DNA of 42,490 nt from an uncultured Anaeroplasmataceae bacterium (GCA_949840955.1 CATKXV010000014.1:1-42490); one strand, 5' to 3'; positions 24,592 to 33,594 are shown, numbered from the stretch's first letter. Made by a program: numbers and translations. The notes: generated from the sequence alone by a model not told the origin.

Positions 24592-24882
24592 CTATTTTTT
24601 ATTCTTTTTTAATAGTCGGTAGTACTCATCAAAAACATTTTGGATGTCCTCTTCATTTTCTTCTAATACTAAAGAAGCCATATCCTGGTCATAGTCTATT
24701 CGAAATACAAGTACATCATCTGGTTCAACATCCTTTGCAATTGGATGAAGAATCGTATAGCTAAAATCCTCTAAATAAATGAGAGCTAGCTGCTCAAAGG
24801 TAAAAATTTCTCCATTATTGCCTTTAATGCGAATATTCCCTGTATATTTCTCATCTAAAATTTGTTCTATTACATTTTTCAT
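24592..24882 (-). CDS. DUF1292 family protein (YrzB-like)
   Basis: Small (96 aa) acidic protein of the DUF1292 family, widespread in Bacillota and of unknown function. Family signs are the N-terminal beta strand INGNNGEIFTFEQL-like segment, DVLVFRIDYDQD, and the acidic C-terminal helix (ENEEDIQNVFDEYYRLL). It begins 3 nt after the GH28 gene stop and so belongs to that transcript. Confidence 0.8.
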   Translation of the reverse strand: MKNVIEQILDEKYTGNIRIKGNNGEIFTFEQLALIYLEDFSYTILHPIAKDVEPDDVLVFRIDYDQDMASLVLEENEEDIQNVFDEYYRLLKKNKK

Positions 24883-24885
24883 AGC

Positions 24886-26280
24886 TTATCCCTTGAGTAC
24901 CTCATTCAAACAATGCTCTTCCTGTGGAGTATGGATATGCACGTTATCCATATGAATATGCTCTGCAAAATGAAGCATTAGAGCCTCCTCTGCTGTAAGC
25001 TCAATATTCTTAAAATATAAATGGTGAATAGGAAGGCAGGATAAGCCTTCAATTTTTATTCCGACCTTGGCATTTGCACAGGAAATATCTTGCATATAAA
25101 TATTTTTAAATTCAGGAATATCTTCTTTAAGGGTAGTTGTCATTTCATCCGTTTTTGTTGTTTCTAAATTTTTTAATACATATCCCATAGTAAAGATAAA
25201 TGCCTCCTCTACTATATTTGCCATTAGAATATTTTGAATTGTAATATTCTCAACTACACCCCCTCGGCCTAAGGCAGATTTAAAGCGAATCCCTACATCT
25301 GTTCCAATAAAGGTGCAATTTTCTACAAGGATATTCCTAACGCCTCTACTCATCTCACTTCCTACAACAAATCCACCATGAGCATCGAAAACCTTACAAT
25401 CATGAATCCAAACATTTTGGCAAGGGCCTTCTATCAATCTTCCCTCTGCATTTTTTCCGGATTTAATGCATATTCCATCATCTCCAACCTCAAATACTGT
25501 TCCAGCGATTTCACAATTTTTACAGGATTCTAAATCTAGTCCATCTCCATTTTGGGCAGAATACTTATTGCGTACCTTAGCGTTTCTCAGTGTGAAATTT
25601 GTACAAAACCAAGGGTGGATGTTCCATGCAGGAGAATTTTGCAAGGTTACATCTTCTATCAATACACAATCACAGTGCTTGAAGGAAACAAGAACTGGAC
25701 GATATAAGTCATAGTATTGAGAAGCTTTTTCTAGGGCATTAGGATCCTCATAATTTGGTTCTCCTGCCAATACTCCCTCATACACAGTTTTTGTTGGATA
25801 CCATATTCCCCCTTCCTTTGTATCCTGAAAATAGGGGCTTTTTCTTAAGCATCTTTGGAATTCCTTTTCTGTCAATTTAAATCGCTTGATCCCACGCCAT
25901 AATACACCATTTCCATCAATTACTCCGTTTCCTGTAATGGCAATATTTTTTTGATTCTTAGCAGATATAGGAGAAATAGCTCGAATTCTTTTTTGTCCTT
26001 CATAGTCAGTCCATAGTAAAGGATATTCCTCTTTTGATTTCGTAAATTGAACAAAAGCATTCTTGTCCAAATGTAAATTGACATTGCTTTTTAATTCAAT
26101 TGGACCTGTCAAAAAATAGCCATTAGGGATTAATACCATTCCCCCTCCATTCAAGCTACAAGTATCAATCGCTTCTTGAATTGCTCTCTTATTATTATTT
26201 TTTAAACCCGTCTTGGCCCCAAAGTCTAGAATGTTATAAATACAATCTTTAAATTTGGGAACCTCTATATTAAACTTCAT
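24886..26280 (-). CDS. Glycoside hydrolase family 28, polygalacturonase-like
   Basis: Right-handed beta-helix enzyme that cleaves pectic (galacturonan) oligosaccharides. Residues 14-50 form the N-terminal DFGAKTG/AIDTC/GGG motif. The catalytic site has SAQNGDGLDLESC (the NTD motif), then GDDGICIKSG with two aspartates, HGGFVVGSEMS (the GHG position) and GIRFKS (the RIK motif). There is no signal peptide, so it should act inside the cell on imported oligosaccharides, as in many gut Bacillota. It is 464 aa. Its only near neighbour is DUF1292; no transporter is in view. Confidence 0.9.
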   Translation of the reverse strand: MKFNIEVPKFKDCIYNILDFGAKTGLKNNNKRAIQEAIDTCSLNGGGMVLIPNGYFLTGPIELKSNVNLHLDKNAFVQFTKSKEEYPLLWTDYEGQKRIRAISPISAKNQKNIAITGNGVIDGNGVLWRGIKRFKLTEKEFQRCLRKSPYFQDTKEGGIWYPTKTVYEGVLAGEPNYEDPNALEKASQYYDLYRPVLVSFKHCDCVLIEDVTLQNSPAWNIHPWFCTNFTLRNAKVRNKYSAQNGDGLDLESCKNCEIAGTVFEVGDDGICIKSGKNAEGRLIEGPCQNVWIHDCKVFDAHGGFVVGSEMSRGVRNILVENCTFIGTDVGIRFKSALGRGGVVENITIQNILMANIVEEAFIFTMGYVLKNLETTKTDEMTTTLKEDIPEFKNIYMQDISCANAKVGIKIEGLSCLPIHHLYFKNIELTAEEALMLHFAEHIHMDNVHIHTPQEEHCLNEVLKG

Positions 26281-26306
26281 CGTTTTATCACCTCAATTTC
26301 ATTATA

Positions 26307-26348
26307 CAATAGAAATGAGAGGTGGTCAAATTAAATTCCCACCTCTCA
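26307..26348 (-). terminator. Terminator after the Wzz-like gene
   Basis: TGAGAGGTGG pairs with CCACCTCTCA in a perfect 10-bp stem with a 13-nt loop. The T run that follows is only moderate. Confidence 0.65.
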
Positions 26349-26353
26349 ACAGT

Positions 26354-27676
26354 TTATTCTATACCTTCCACTGGCTCCTTTTGTTCTTCTAAAGAGGAAC
26401 TAGCCTTCTTTTTTTCTTTTAAATATTTTGGCAAATCTAAAACCAAATTCAAGCAGCACCCTAAGACAAAGCCAATCACTAAAAAGGCAACTAATGCAAT
26501 CAAAATATTAATACCACCATTTTGTAGAATCGTAGATCCATCCGTAAATAACAATTTCGTATTCAACTCATAGATTTCATTATTAAATCCCTGATAATAT
26601 TTTGTGAATTCCTGAAGCTTGGTATAATGTGTATTCAATCTTTCCTTAAATTCTTCTAGCTTTGCAGGATAATCCTCTTTTTCTGAACCAATTAAATAAG
26701 CCTGATATACAACCTCTATCATATGATCTATTTCAACATTTTTTTGAGACAATTCAGCGATTGAGGAAAACATTTCTTGAAAAGCCATATCCGTTACTGT
26801 ACCAGCTAAGGTTTCTCTTAAATGAGCAATTTCAGCATACAATGCTTCTATTTTCTTTTCATTCTCCTCTTTGTTTCGATTTAATGTATCAATTTGATTC
26901 TTAATACTAGAAAGATAATCGGATTCTGGATTAATATATCCATTTAATTCAACTTCTGTTTTCATAGATTCCAAATTATAGAAATTGAAATAGCTTTCAA
27001 TTTCATTTTGTGCCTCTATAATGGTCTTTGTAGCTCCATCCTCTAGTTTAATTGAAATAGCATTACTATATTTTTCGATTAAACGATCATAATCATCAAT
27101 AATTAAATTTTTTTGTTTGATTAAAGAATCTACCTGAGATACATAATCACCAACTGTGTTAAATTGCTTCAAATAACGATCATATTCTATATTTTTACTT
27201 TTCTCTCTGATATATTCTGCTGGGATTGATATTAAAGTTTGAAAAAAGTCAACCGCCTGTTCACTTGACTCAAAATACTTCTTTAAAATCTTAATCGTGA
27301 ACGTCCCTGTTTTTACAGGAGCATTATTAATTGTCATATAATTCTCGCTTATTGAAATATCATTTCTTTTTTGCATTTTTTCAATATCGATTTTAGAAAA
27401 GCTCTCATCCTTAGCCTTAGCCTTTGATAGGTTTTCTAAAGATATAAATTCTTTATAAAGAAATTCTGTTCCATCAGGATACCGATTCGTTTCAGAATTA
27501 GGATAACGAATTTCAAAGGTTGCTGTATACTCTACCTTTTTAGGATTATATAACGCTTGAACAAAAATCACACCGAAAAGCATAATAACAACTGTAATTG
27601 CTAGTAAAAGCCATTTTTTTATGAATATGACATGGAATATTTCTCCTAAAGATATTCCCTCTTCTTTTTCTTCCAT
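26354..27676 (-). CDS. Wzz-like chain-length/export regulator protein
   Basis: Two transmembrane helices (near residues 20-42 and 400-420) flank a long coiled-coil periplasmic-side domain of about 350 residues, the layout of Wzz/capsule chain-length determinants. The N-terminal stretch ISLGEIFHVIFIKKWLLL and EYTATFEIRYPN are Wzz-like; the last portion is a short basic cytoplasmic tail. No tyrosine-kinase domain is fused or adjacent, and the polysaccharide is unknown. The ATG at 27676 has an AGGAGG site; an upstream ATG at 27691 would overlap it. The gene has its own strong promoter. Confidence 0.75.
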   Translation of the reverse strand: MEEKEEGISLGEIFHVIFIKKWLLLAITVVIMLFGVIFVQALYNPKKVEYTATFEIRYPNSETNRYPDGTEFLYKEFISLENLSKAKAKDESFSKIDIEKMQKRNDISISENYMTINNAPVKTGTFTIKILKKYFESSEQAVDFFQTLISIPAEYIREKSKNIEYDRYLKQFNTVGDYVSQVDSLIKQKNLIIDDYDRLIEKYSNAISIKLEDGATKTIIEAQNEIESYFNFYNLESMKTEVELNGYINPESDYLSSIKNQIDTLNRNKEENEKKIEALYAEIAHLRETLAGTVTDMAFQEMFSSIAELSQKNVEIDHMIEVVYQAYLIGSEKEDYPAKLEEFKERLNTHYTKLQEFTKYYQGFNNEIYELNTKLLFTDGSTILQNGGINILIALVAFLVIGFVLGCCLNLVLDLPKYLKEKKKASSSLEEQKEPVEGIE

Positions 27677-27702
27677 CGTATTCCTCCTCATTGTTACGAT
27701 AT

Positions 27703-27731
27703 ATTATACTCTAAATGAATAAAATAGTCAA
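27703..27731 (-). promoter_or_regulatory. Promoter of the Wzz-like gene
   Basis: TTGACT and TATAAT are 17 nt apart on the minus strand, between the dut stop and the Wzz-like start. Confidence 0.85.
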
Positions 27732-27737
27732 ATTTTG

Positions 27738-28238
27738 TCACTTTGTTGTTGAACCAAAGCCACCGTTTCTTTTTTCCTGTACATCATCATCTATTGTTAT
27801 TCCATATTCAACAAAGATTCCTTGCATAAAGGCTTCTCCTTGTCTTAAATATATTGTTTTATTTTCATTGGAATCATTGGTTATCTTAGCAAATATATGC
27901 CCCTCATTATCAGAATAATAGTAATCACTATCAATAATGCCTACTGTATTATTCAATTGTAGTCTATATTTAAAGCCCAGGCCGCTTCTTGGATATAGCT
28001 TCAATACATAATTTGGCTCCATATGAACTCGAATCCCTGTAGGGATTTTTATTGTCTGTCCTGGAGATAATTCAATATCAAATGGTGTGAAAAAATCATA
28101 TCCAGCAGAACCTATGGTAGCTCGTTTGGGAAGCTTTAAATTTTTATAAATTAATTCCTTGTCCTTTACTTCACAGGAATTGAGAAAATTTTTCTCTGAT
28201 ACAAATTCAAATTTTGCAATTCTTTTAAAATCTGCCAT
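27738..28238 (-). CDS. dut: dUTP diphosphatase
   Basis: Trimeric dUTPase that converts dUTP to dUMP, supplying dUMP for thymidylate and keeping uracil out of DNA. The family motifs are intact: AGYDFFTPFD (motif 1), PRSGLGFK (2), NTVGIIDSDYY (3), RQGEAFMQG (4) and the C-terminal RNGGFGST (5), which closes over the active site. At 166 aa it is slightly longer than most trimeric enzymes because of an extra N-terminal stretch and an insertion after motif 3. No clear terminator follows it; the Wzz-like gene has its own promoter. Confidence 0.95.
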   Translation of the reverse strand: MADFKRIAKFEFVSEKNFLNSCEVKDKELIYKNLKLPKRATIGSAGYDFFTPFDIELSPGQTIKIPTGIRVHMEPNYVLKLYPRSGLGFKYRLQLNNTVGIIDSDYYYSDNEGHIFAKITNDSNENKTIYLRQGEAFMQGIFVEYGITIDDDVQEKRNGGFGSTTK

Positions 28239-28303
28239 AATATGCCTCTTTACTTTCTTATTTTGATAAGTTATTTTACCATTTTACAAAAAAAAACACA
28301 AGT

Positions 28304-28327
28304 AAAAAAGTGGAGATTCCTCTCCAC
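28304..28327 (-). terminator. pgi terminator
   Basis: GTGGAGA pairs with TCTCCAC around a 4-nt loop, followed by six T on the minus strand, just past the pgi stop. Confidence 0.9.
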
Positions 28328-28334
28328 CTTAGGC

Positions 28335-29669
28335 CTATCGTTTTAGCTTTGCCTCTAAAGACTCCTTTAAATCCTCATAGCCTGGTTTTCCAAGTAAAGC
28401 AAACATATTCTTTTTGTATGCCTCTACTCCAGGCTGATTGAATGGATTTACCCCTAAAGTATAAGCAGAAACACCACAAGCGAATTCAAAGAAATATACC
28501 ATATACCCAAAGCTATATGCAGATATATTAGGAATGGTAAGGCGTAAATTAGGTACTCCTCCATCAACATGAGCTATCATAGTACCTGTCATAGCCATCT
28601 TATTCACATAATCCATTGTTTTCCCAGCTAAAAAGTTAAGTCCATCCAGGTTATCCTTATCTGCCTCAATGACAATATCTGAAACTGGTTTTTCCACATC
28701 TAATACTGTTTCAAAGATGGTACGCTCTCCTTCTTGAATCATTTGTCCTAACGAATGTAAATCTGTTGAAAAGGATGCTGATGTAATCCAAATTCCTTTG
28801 CCATCCTTCCCCTCAGACTCGCCATATAGCTGTTTCCACCATTCAGCAAAATACTGTAATCTTGGTTCATAATTGATCAGCATTTCTAGCTTTTTCCCCT
28901 TGCGATATAACAAATTACGAACCAAAGCATATTGAAGCGCATCATTCTTTTCAATGCTTTCTTCCTTATAAAGTTTATATGCAGCTAATGCACCATCTAG
29001 CATAGCCTGAACATCTATCCCAGCAGCAGCAATAGGTAAAAGCCCTACAGGTGTAAGAACTGAAAATCTTCCACCAACATCATCAGGAACTACAAAGGTC
29101 TCATAGCCCTCTGTATCAGCTAATGTCTTTAAAGCCCCTCTGGCTTTATCTGTAGTAGCATAGATTCGTTCCTTAGCCTCTGCCTTTCCATATCGTTTTT
29201 CCATATAATCCTTAAAGATTCTAAATGCTATGGCAGGTTCTGTAGTTGTACCTGATTTTGAAATAACATTGATTGAAAAATCCTTATCCTTTAAATATTC
29301 TAAAAGCTCAACAACATAGGTGGAAGAGATTTGATTTCCAACAAATATAACCTCTACTCCTGTATTATTAAAGTATTTCTTTAGCATTTCTATAGCTGCT
29401 CTTGCGCCTAAATAGGAGCCACCAATTCCGATGGCCAACAGCACCTTTGACTGGCTTTGGATTTTCTTTCCAGCTGCTATAATTGCCTCTACTTCCTTTT
29501 TGCTATACTCTATAGGCAAATCTAACCAACCAAGAAAATCATTTCCTGCTCCTTTTTTTGATCGTAAAAGCTTGTGTGCCTCAAGGATATCCTTGCGTAC
29601 CTCTTCATATTCCTTCTCATTAAAAAATGACTTTGCCTGTGAAATATCCAACTTCAAATATTTTTCCAT
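28335..29669 (-). CDS. pgi: Glucose-6-phosphate isomerase
   Basis: Glycolytic enzyme interconverting glucose-6-phosphate and fructose-6-phosphate. The 444-aa length matches the Bacillota form. Motifs include [11 protein letters not shown], the signature [29 protein letters not shown], the catalytic Glu region in [12 protein letters not shown], and [13 protein letters not shown], with its lysine. ATG 29669 follows AGGAGG; the upstream in-frame ATG at 29708 lacks a ribosome site. It is a single-gene unit with its own promoter and terminator. Confidence 0.97.
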   Translation of the reverse strand: MEKYLKLDISQAKSFFNEKEYEEVRKDILEAHKLLRSKKGAGNDFLGWLDLPIEYSKKEVEAIIAAGKKIQSQSKVLLAIGIGGSYLGARAAIEMLKKYFNNTGVEVIFVGNQISSTYVVELLEYLKDKDFSINVISKSGTTTEPAIAFRIFKDYMEKRYGKAEAKERIYATTDKARGALKTLADTEGYETFVVPDDVGGRFSVLTPVGLLPIAAAGIDVQAMLDGALAAYKLYKEESIEKNDALQYALVRNLLYRKGKKLEMLINYEPRLQYFAEWWKQLYGESEGKDGKGIWITSASFSTDLHSLGQMIQEGERTIFETVLDVEKPVSDIVIEADKDNLDGLNFLAGKTMDYVNKMAMTGTMIAHVDGGVPNLRLTIPNISAYSFGYMVYFFEFACGVSAYTLGVNPFNQPGVEAYKKNMFALLGKPGYEDLKESLEAKLKR

Positions 29670-29690
29670 AAATTGCCTCCTATTTCTTTC

Positions 29691-29699
29691 ATTATACCA
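29691..29699 (-). promoter_or_regulatory. Extended -10 promoter for pgi
   Basis: TGGTATAAT on the minus strand is a perfect -10 with the TG extension; no clear -35 is visible. It lies about 20 nt upstream of the pgi ATG. Confidence 0.65.
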
Positions 29700-29710
29700 C
29701 TTTTCCATTT

Positions 29711-29739
29711 AAAAGAAAAGGCTTAGGAATTCCTAAACC
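29711..29739 (-). terminator. Terminator of the yutD-nfu-PAP2 unit
   Basis: GGTTTAGG pairs with CCTAAGCC (one G-U) around AATT, followed by TTTTCTTTT on the minus strand. Confidence 0.8.
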
Positions 29740-29748
29740 CATTTTTCA

Positions 29749-30279
29749 TTATTTTATACTCACTAGGATAAAATATCCACAAACACCAATAACAATTCCA
29801 ATAAAGATACCACCAAGCACCTCAAAAAATTTATGACCGAGCATTTCCTTTAGGAAGCCCTTTTTCCCAAAGCCAATGGATTGCTTATCCTCAATCGGCA
29901 TATCCTTTGCAAGATTATTTAAAATTTGTGCATGCTTTGAGGCTTCTAGACGGACCCCCATAGCATCATGAATTGTTACAATTGCAAAAATTAATGCTAC
30001 AGCAAATGACCAATCTAATCCATTGATATCATGAAGCTGAAAGCACATTAAGGAAGTAACCAATGTCATACACAAGCAGCTATGTGAGCTTGGAAATCCA
30101 CCAGTATAATAAAGGTATTTCCAGGCAAATCGTTTTTCCCTAATAGACAAAATAATAAATTTAAGCAATTGACAAAATAGTAAGGAGGCTAAGCATATCC
30201 AAACGATTTGAATTGCACGTGTATTGATTAATTTTAAAAACTCTTGAAATGGGGTATCCTTATCAGTTAAGAATATCAT
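29749..30279 (-). CDS. Divergent PAP2 family (DUF212) membrane protein
   Basis: Membrane protein of the YuiD/DUF212 divergent PAP2 family, 176 aa with about four helices. The conserved GGFPSSHS motif matches the PAP2 phosphatase signature. DAMGVRLEASKHAQ and GHKFFEVLGGIFIG follow, and are family-specific. A phosphatase role on a lipid or isoprenoid phosphate is suspected for the family. I start it at ATG 30279, which has GGAG 9 nt upstream; an earlier ATG at 30288 abuts the site. It overlaps the nfu gene end by 17 nt. Confidence 0.9.
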   Translation of the reverse strand: MIFLTDKDTPFQEFLKLINTRAIQIVWICLASLLFCQLLKFIILSIREKRFAWKYLYYTGGFPSSHSCLCMTLVTSLMCFQLHDINGLDWSFAVALIFAIVTIHDAMGVRLEASKHAQILNNLAKDMPIEDKQSIGFGKKGFLKEMLGHKFFEVLGGIFIGIVIGVCGYFILVSIK

Positions 30280-30526
30280 GAATATCATCTCCTACCTGAA
30301 GATTTCTCACCTCAATAACCTCTGGCAAGTTCTCAACGAGTAAGGCCTCTATTCCATCCTTTAATGTAGAATCTAATGCTCCACAATCTATACATGCTCC
30401 TAGCATACGAATATAAACTATTCCATTTTTAAAGCCTAAATACTCTAAATCTCCACCCTCAGAATTTAAATAAGGTCTTATTTTATTTAATATTTTCTTG
30501 ATTTGTTCTTCGATTTGATTTTCCAT
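30263..30526 (-). CDS. nfu: NifU C-terminal domain iron-sulfur scaffold protein
   Basis: Small (87 aa) Nfu/YutI-type protein that carries and delivers [4Fe-4S] clusters. It is the lone NifU C-terminal domain, with the CIDCG cluster-binding motif (CxxC), preceded by IRPYLNSEGGDLEYLG. The helical C-terminal part (LKDGIEALLVENLPEVIEV) is characteristic. It starts 2 nt downstream of yutD, the same order as in Bacillus subtilis (yutD, yutI). Confidence 0.95.
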   Translation of the reverse strand: MENQIEEQIKKILNKIRPYLNSEGGDLEYLGFKNGIVYIRMLGACIDCGALDSTLKDGIEALLVENLPEVIEVRNLQVGDDIHDILN

Positions 30527-30528
30527 AA

Positions 30529-31146
30529 TTATTTCTTATTTCTCTTTCTATTTCGATTATTATGATTGTTCTTTCGATTTTTATTCGGTACAAAGCCTGG
30601 ACTACTAGAAATGTAGCTTTGGGAAACCTCTGCCCTTTCAGGCTGCTTAGGAGCATTTTGTGAATCTTGCTTCATCGACTCCTTAAGCTCTACAGATATG
30701 CTTCCCTTAGGAATCTGATTGAGCTTAGAGGATTCAATCATTATATTCGGTCTTCCCTTTGGTGTTGTTTCTAGCATAAGATTTTCCTTATCAAAGGATT
30801 CCTTTGTTATGGTATGAATGACAAAGCTTGAAGATTTAGGCTCACTAGGATGCTCAAACTCATTCTGATATTCCTTTTCCGACTGGATTCTTTTTAATAC
30901 AAAATAGGGACATCCCATAGCACAGGAAAGCTCCAAATAATCCTCTATAAATCCATAATAGTTTTTACTTTTTGGATTGCCATCAAATCCTTTTAATCTC
31001 AGTATTCCTGAGCTAATGTCTCCAACAATATATAAATATTTATCAAAGCATTCTTCTATATATTTTTCTTCAAAAACCTCTAAACGAAAAGCATCTCTGA
31101 AATTACTTTCCACTTTAAATTTGCCTTTTTTACTATCTATTAGCAT
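30529..31146 (-). CDS. yutD: YutD family protein with basic tail
   Basis: YutD (DUF1027) family protein; function unknown. The YutD domain spans about residues 5-85, with FRLEVFEEKYIEECFDKYLYIVGD, GFIEDYLELSCAMGCPYFVLKR. The rest is a long, poorly conserved linker ending in a low-complexity Asn/Arg/Lys tail (KNRKNNHNNRNRKRNKK) that could bind RNA. ATG 31146 has AGGTGG upstream; ATG 31179 would be too early. At 205 aa it is longer than the typical ~100-aa YutD because of the added C-terminal region. It opens the yutD-nfu-PAP2 unit. Confidence 0.85.
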   Translation of the reverse strand: MLIDSKKGKFKVESNFRDAFRLEVFEEKYIEECFDKYLYIVGDISSGILRLKGFDGNPKSKNYYGFIEDYLELSCAMGCPYFVLKRIQSEKEYQNEFEHPSEPKSSSFVIHTITKESFDKENLMLETTPKGRPNIMIESSKLNQIPKGSISVELKESMKQDSQNAPKQPERAEVSQSYISSSPGFVPNKNRKNNHNNRNRKRNKK

Positions 31147-31162
31147 AATACCACCTAGTGAT

Positions 31163-31171
31163 ATTATACCA
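31163..31171 (-). promoter_or_regulatory. Extended -10 promoter for yutD
   Basis: TGGTATAAT on the minus strand is a perfect -10 hexamer with TG extension; TTTGTA lies 17 nt upstream as a weak -35. Confidence 0.65.
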
Positions 31172-31208
31172 CAATTCAAAAAGAATACAAAGATTTCTTT
31201 TTAGAATA

Positions 31209-31248
31209 GAAAAAAAGCTAGATTGATTCTTTTTTCTAGCTTTTTTTT
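31209..31248. terminator. Bidirectional terminator after yunB
   Basis: AAAAAAGCTAGA and TCTAGCTTTTTT form a 12-bp stem, with T runs at both ends. The yunB stop codon adjoins it. Confidence 0.85.
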
Positions 31249-31891
31249 ATTTATTTTTTACTATATCTCCTAAATAATAAGGAATATCGTTATTTAGAAT
31301 CTCTAATGCAACTGGAATAGAAATTTTCGTTTGAACCATATTTGTTTGAAAAGGGATGACACTTTTAATACGAATTGAGATTACCATATTGATTTCTAGT
31401 ATGGTCGTATTTAATCCATAGCTTTCTATATTTTTTTCAATGACTACATCCTGATTCCCTACCACTTCTAGATCTATCGGGACACGAATCCCCTTAGAAA
31501 AAAAGTAATTTAGACCAAAAAAATACCCTAATGGTAGCCGAATTGTAGAAAGCTTTTCCCCTTCATTTATAACATCAATACAGCTAGCAATATACCTCGA
31601 GATATTGTTTCTAAGATAATTTATTGTCTTTACATCGAGGTAGGCATAGGTTACCTTCCCTGTTGCATCATAGGATTCACACAGGACACTTTTTCCATCC
31701 AGTAATTCTACTACACCCTCACTAAGACCCTCATCAATTACCTCTGTTGCATATCCAATGATAATAGATTCTGTATAGGCCTCCATTGCTTCTGAAAAAT
31801 AGCTTAAGGAAAATCTACCTAAAAAAACAAAGAATAAAATCAGTAATAAGAGAAAGCTACTTCTCCAAACGAATTTTTTCAAATGCCTCAT
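31247..31891 (-). CDS. yunB: Sporulation-associated protein YunB
   Basis: Membrane-anchored YunB-like protein of 214 aa. In Bacillus subtilis YunB is made in the mother cell during sporulation. There is one N-terminal helix (residues 9-29), then a secreted domain. Conserved segments are RLPLGYFFGLNYFF, the IPIDLEVVGNQDV-like strand, GLNTTILEINMVISIRIKSVIPF, and the closing PVALEILNNDIPYYLGD. It starts 35 nt inside yunC, the same gene pairing as in B. subtilis. Confidence 0.85.
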   Translation of the reverse strand: MRHLKKFVWRSSFLLLLILFFVFLGRFSLSYFSEAMEAYTESIIIGYATEVIDEGLSEGVVELLDGKSVLCESYDATGKVTYAYLDVKTINYLRNNISRYIASCIDVINEGEKLSTIRLPLGYFFGLNYFFSKGIRVPIDLEVVGNQDVVIEKNIESYGLNTTILEINMVISIRIKSVIPFQTNMVQTKISIPVALEILNNDIPYYLGDIVKNK

Positions 31892-32159
31892 AGACCTTTA
31901 ATCCTGGTACTATGCCTAATTTTTTTGCATATACTGTTGTATCAAATAAAGTTGCATGAAAAAGCTCATCTAAGGTTTTCACCTTAACAGCCTTCCCACA
32001 GATTACCTCTCGTTCCTTATAAATATCCACATCTAATGCTCCACACATAAAAAAGGCTCCATATCCCTCTAGTAATAATAGGGTTGTTCCTTCCAATTCG
32101 ATTTCTACTGTATTTAGCTCTAAACCCTTCTTCTTCATTACACCTTGAATAATCTTCAT
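31857..32159 (-). CDS. yunC: YunC family protein (DUF1805)
   Basis: Small (100 aa) DUF1805 protein, function unknown. Conserved features are the GYGAFFMCGALDVDIY motif in the middle and TLDELFHATLFDTTVYAKKLGI in the C-terminal helix region. I chose ATG 32159, which has GGTGA upstream; the ATG at 32186 would add nine uncharacteristic residues. It precedes and overlaps yunB, as in Bacillus. Confidence 0.85.
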   Translation of the reverse strand: MKIIQGVMKKKGLELNTVEIELEGTTLLLLEGYGAFFMCGALDVDIYKEREVICGKAVKVKTLDELFHATLFDTTVYAKKLGIVPGLKVYEAFEKIRLEK

Positions 32160-32342
32160 TATAATCACCAATACATTTTTATGCATTTCCCTTTTTAAAT
32201 ATGCATACCTTCTCTTTTTCTTTTGATGATAACAATTCTTACTTTATTTTATTCAATTCCAATTTATTCTTTAGTTTTTGACAAAAAAATTTGTTATGCT
32301 ATGACGAAAAATCGGCTTCTCTTCTTTTGAAGATAATGAATA

Positions 32343-32374
32343 TAAAAAGGCAAAGCCCCTTATCGACTTTGCCT
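32343..32374 (-). terminator. ldcA terminator
   Basis: AGGCAAAG and CTTTGCCT form an 8-bp stem with an 11-nt loop, followed by TTTTTATA on the minus strand. Confidence 0.85.
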
Positions 32375-32394
32375 ACGAGATGAAATATTCTTTG

Positions 32395-33465
32395 CTATCC
32401 TTCAAAAATAGGTTCGGGAAAGGAAATGATTTTATTATCCAAATCAACCTTAATTTTTGATTGTAAAGGAAGAATACATCGAGGTGTACTATGACCTATA
32501 TTTATATTAAATAAAATCGGAAGAGAAGGATTATCTACAGCCTGTATTAAAATATCCTGATATTCCTTGTAATACTTTTCATCCATAGGCTTTCCATGGA
32601 GAATACCTTGAATTACCTTAAAGATGCCTGTTTCCTTTAATGCACATAGCATTTTTTTATATACTTCTGGAGTTGCCTGCTCCTCACTTGTTTCTAGCAA
32701 TAAAATTTTATTTTTCCAATCCTCTATAGATGGAAATACTTGATATTGTAAGGAAATTTCTAATTCATCTGGATATCTTGTTCCACTCAAAAGATCGTAC
32801 ATACTATCTAAGCATCCACCCAATACAATTCCTTCAATACTTCCTTTTCCTTGTAAAACCTCATAGCCTTTATTTTCTTTTACGCTTTCCTTAGGGGTTC
32901 CTATTGCAGCAGGACTAAAATCATGACGTTCCAAATACCAAATGGGACTGGATTGAACTGGCTGGAAAGTTTCATGAAACAAATTTAAAAAGGCTGCTTT
33001 AGAATATGGGAGCATTTCCTTATCTAGCTCAGCAATATCTGGTAATAGGGCTTGTCCGTAAAAGGTAGGTAAGCCTAATTTATAAAACATAAAATGATTG
33101 ATTGTTGAATCTGAAAAGCCTAAAAATATTTTTGGATGCTGTAAAACAGATTGCTTGAACTCCTCATCCTCTAGCAAGAAGGGAATCGTACGATACGTAT
33201 CATCTCCACCAATGGCACAAATTATTGCTGAAATTTGATCGTCCTTAAAGGCTAATTTTAAATCCTCTGCCCGTGCCTCTGGATGTTCCTTTACATAGGC
33301 GATTCCCTTTAATGCATTGGGCATAAATACAGGCTCTACTCCAAATTCCTTTAATCGCTTTATCCCTAATTCGACCTCATGCTTGACAAAGTCTTCCCCT
33401 AATATTCCACTAGATAAGGATACTATAGCTACCTTATCTCCTTTATTTAAATGCTTTAGCTTCAT
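32395..33465 (-). CDS. ldcA: LD-carboxypeptidase, S66 family
   Basis: Serine peptidase of the LdcA/MccF group, 356 aa. LdcA trims the terminal D-Ala from L,D-peptides of cell-wall turnover; MccF members instead cleave microcin-like acyl-nucleotides. N-terminal motifs are VAIVSLSSG, ICAIGGDDTYR, and the nucleophile Ser in LGFSDST. The C-terminal part has VLGGCLDSMYDLLSGT and LETSEEQATPE, and NIGHSTPRCILPL with the catalytic His. The full length and order fit the family, but the substrate (muropeptide or antibiotic) is open. ATG 33465 follows AAGGAAG; earlier ATG 33495 is not needed. Confidence 0.9.
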   Translation of the reverse strand: MKLKHLNKGDKVAIVSLSSGILGEDFVKHEVELGIKRLKEFGVEPVFMPNALKGIAYVKEHPEARAEDLKLAFKDDQISAIICAIGGDDTYRTIPFLLEDEEFKQSVLQHPKIFLGFSDSTINHFMFYKLGLPTFYGQALLPDIAELDKEMLPYSKAAFLNLFHETFQPVQSSPIWYLERHDFSPAAIGTPKESVKENKGYEVLQGKGSIEGIVLGGCLDSMYDLLSGTRYPDELEISLQYQVFPSIEDWKNKILLLETSEEQATPEVYKKMLCALKETGIFKVIQGILHGKPMDEKYYKEYQDILIQAVDNPSLPILFNINIGHSTPRCILPLQSKIKVDLDNKIISFPEPIFEG

Positions 33466-33560
33466 ACCATCGCTTCCTTTTCTTTTTTCATCCATCCTTC
33501 TTTAAAAATTATATCATACCTTAAATGGAAAATAAATAAGATTATCGAATACACAAATTA

Positions 33561-33594
33561 AGAAAAAGCATACTTCCTTGGGAAAATATGCTTT
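33561..33594 (-). terminator. Terminator of the feo operon
   Basis: AAAGCATA pairs with TATGCTTT, with inner TTCC/GGAA pairs, followed by TTTTTCTT on the minus strand. Confidence 0.85.

Noticed and set aside
32278-32305. Plus-strand TTGACA-16-TATGAC promoter-like sequence
   Set aside because: No reading frame or convincing RNA element follows before the ldcA terminator; isolated promoter-like matches are common in AT-rich DNA.
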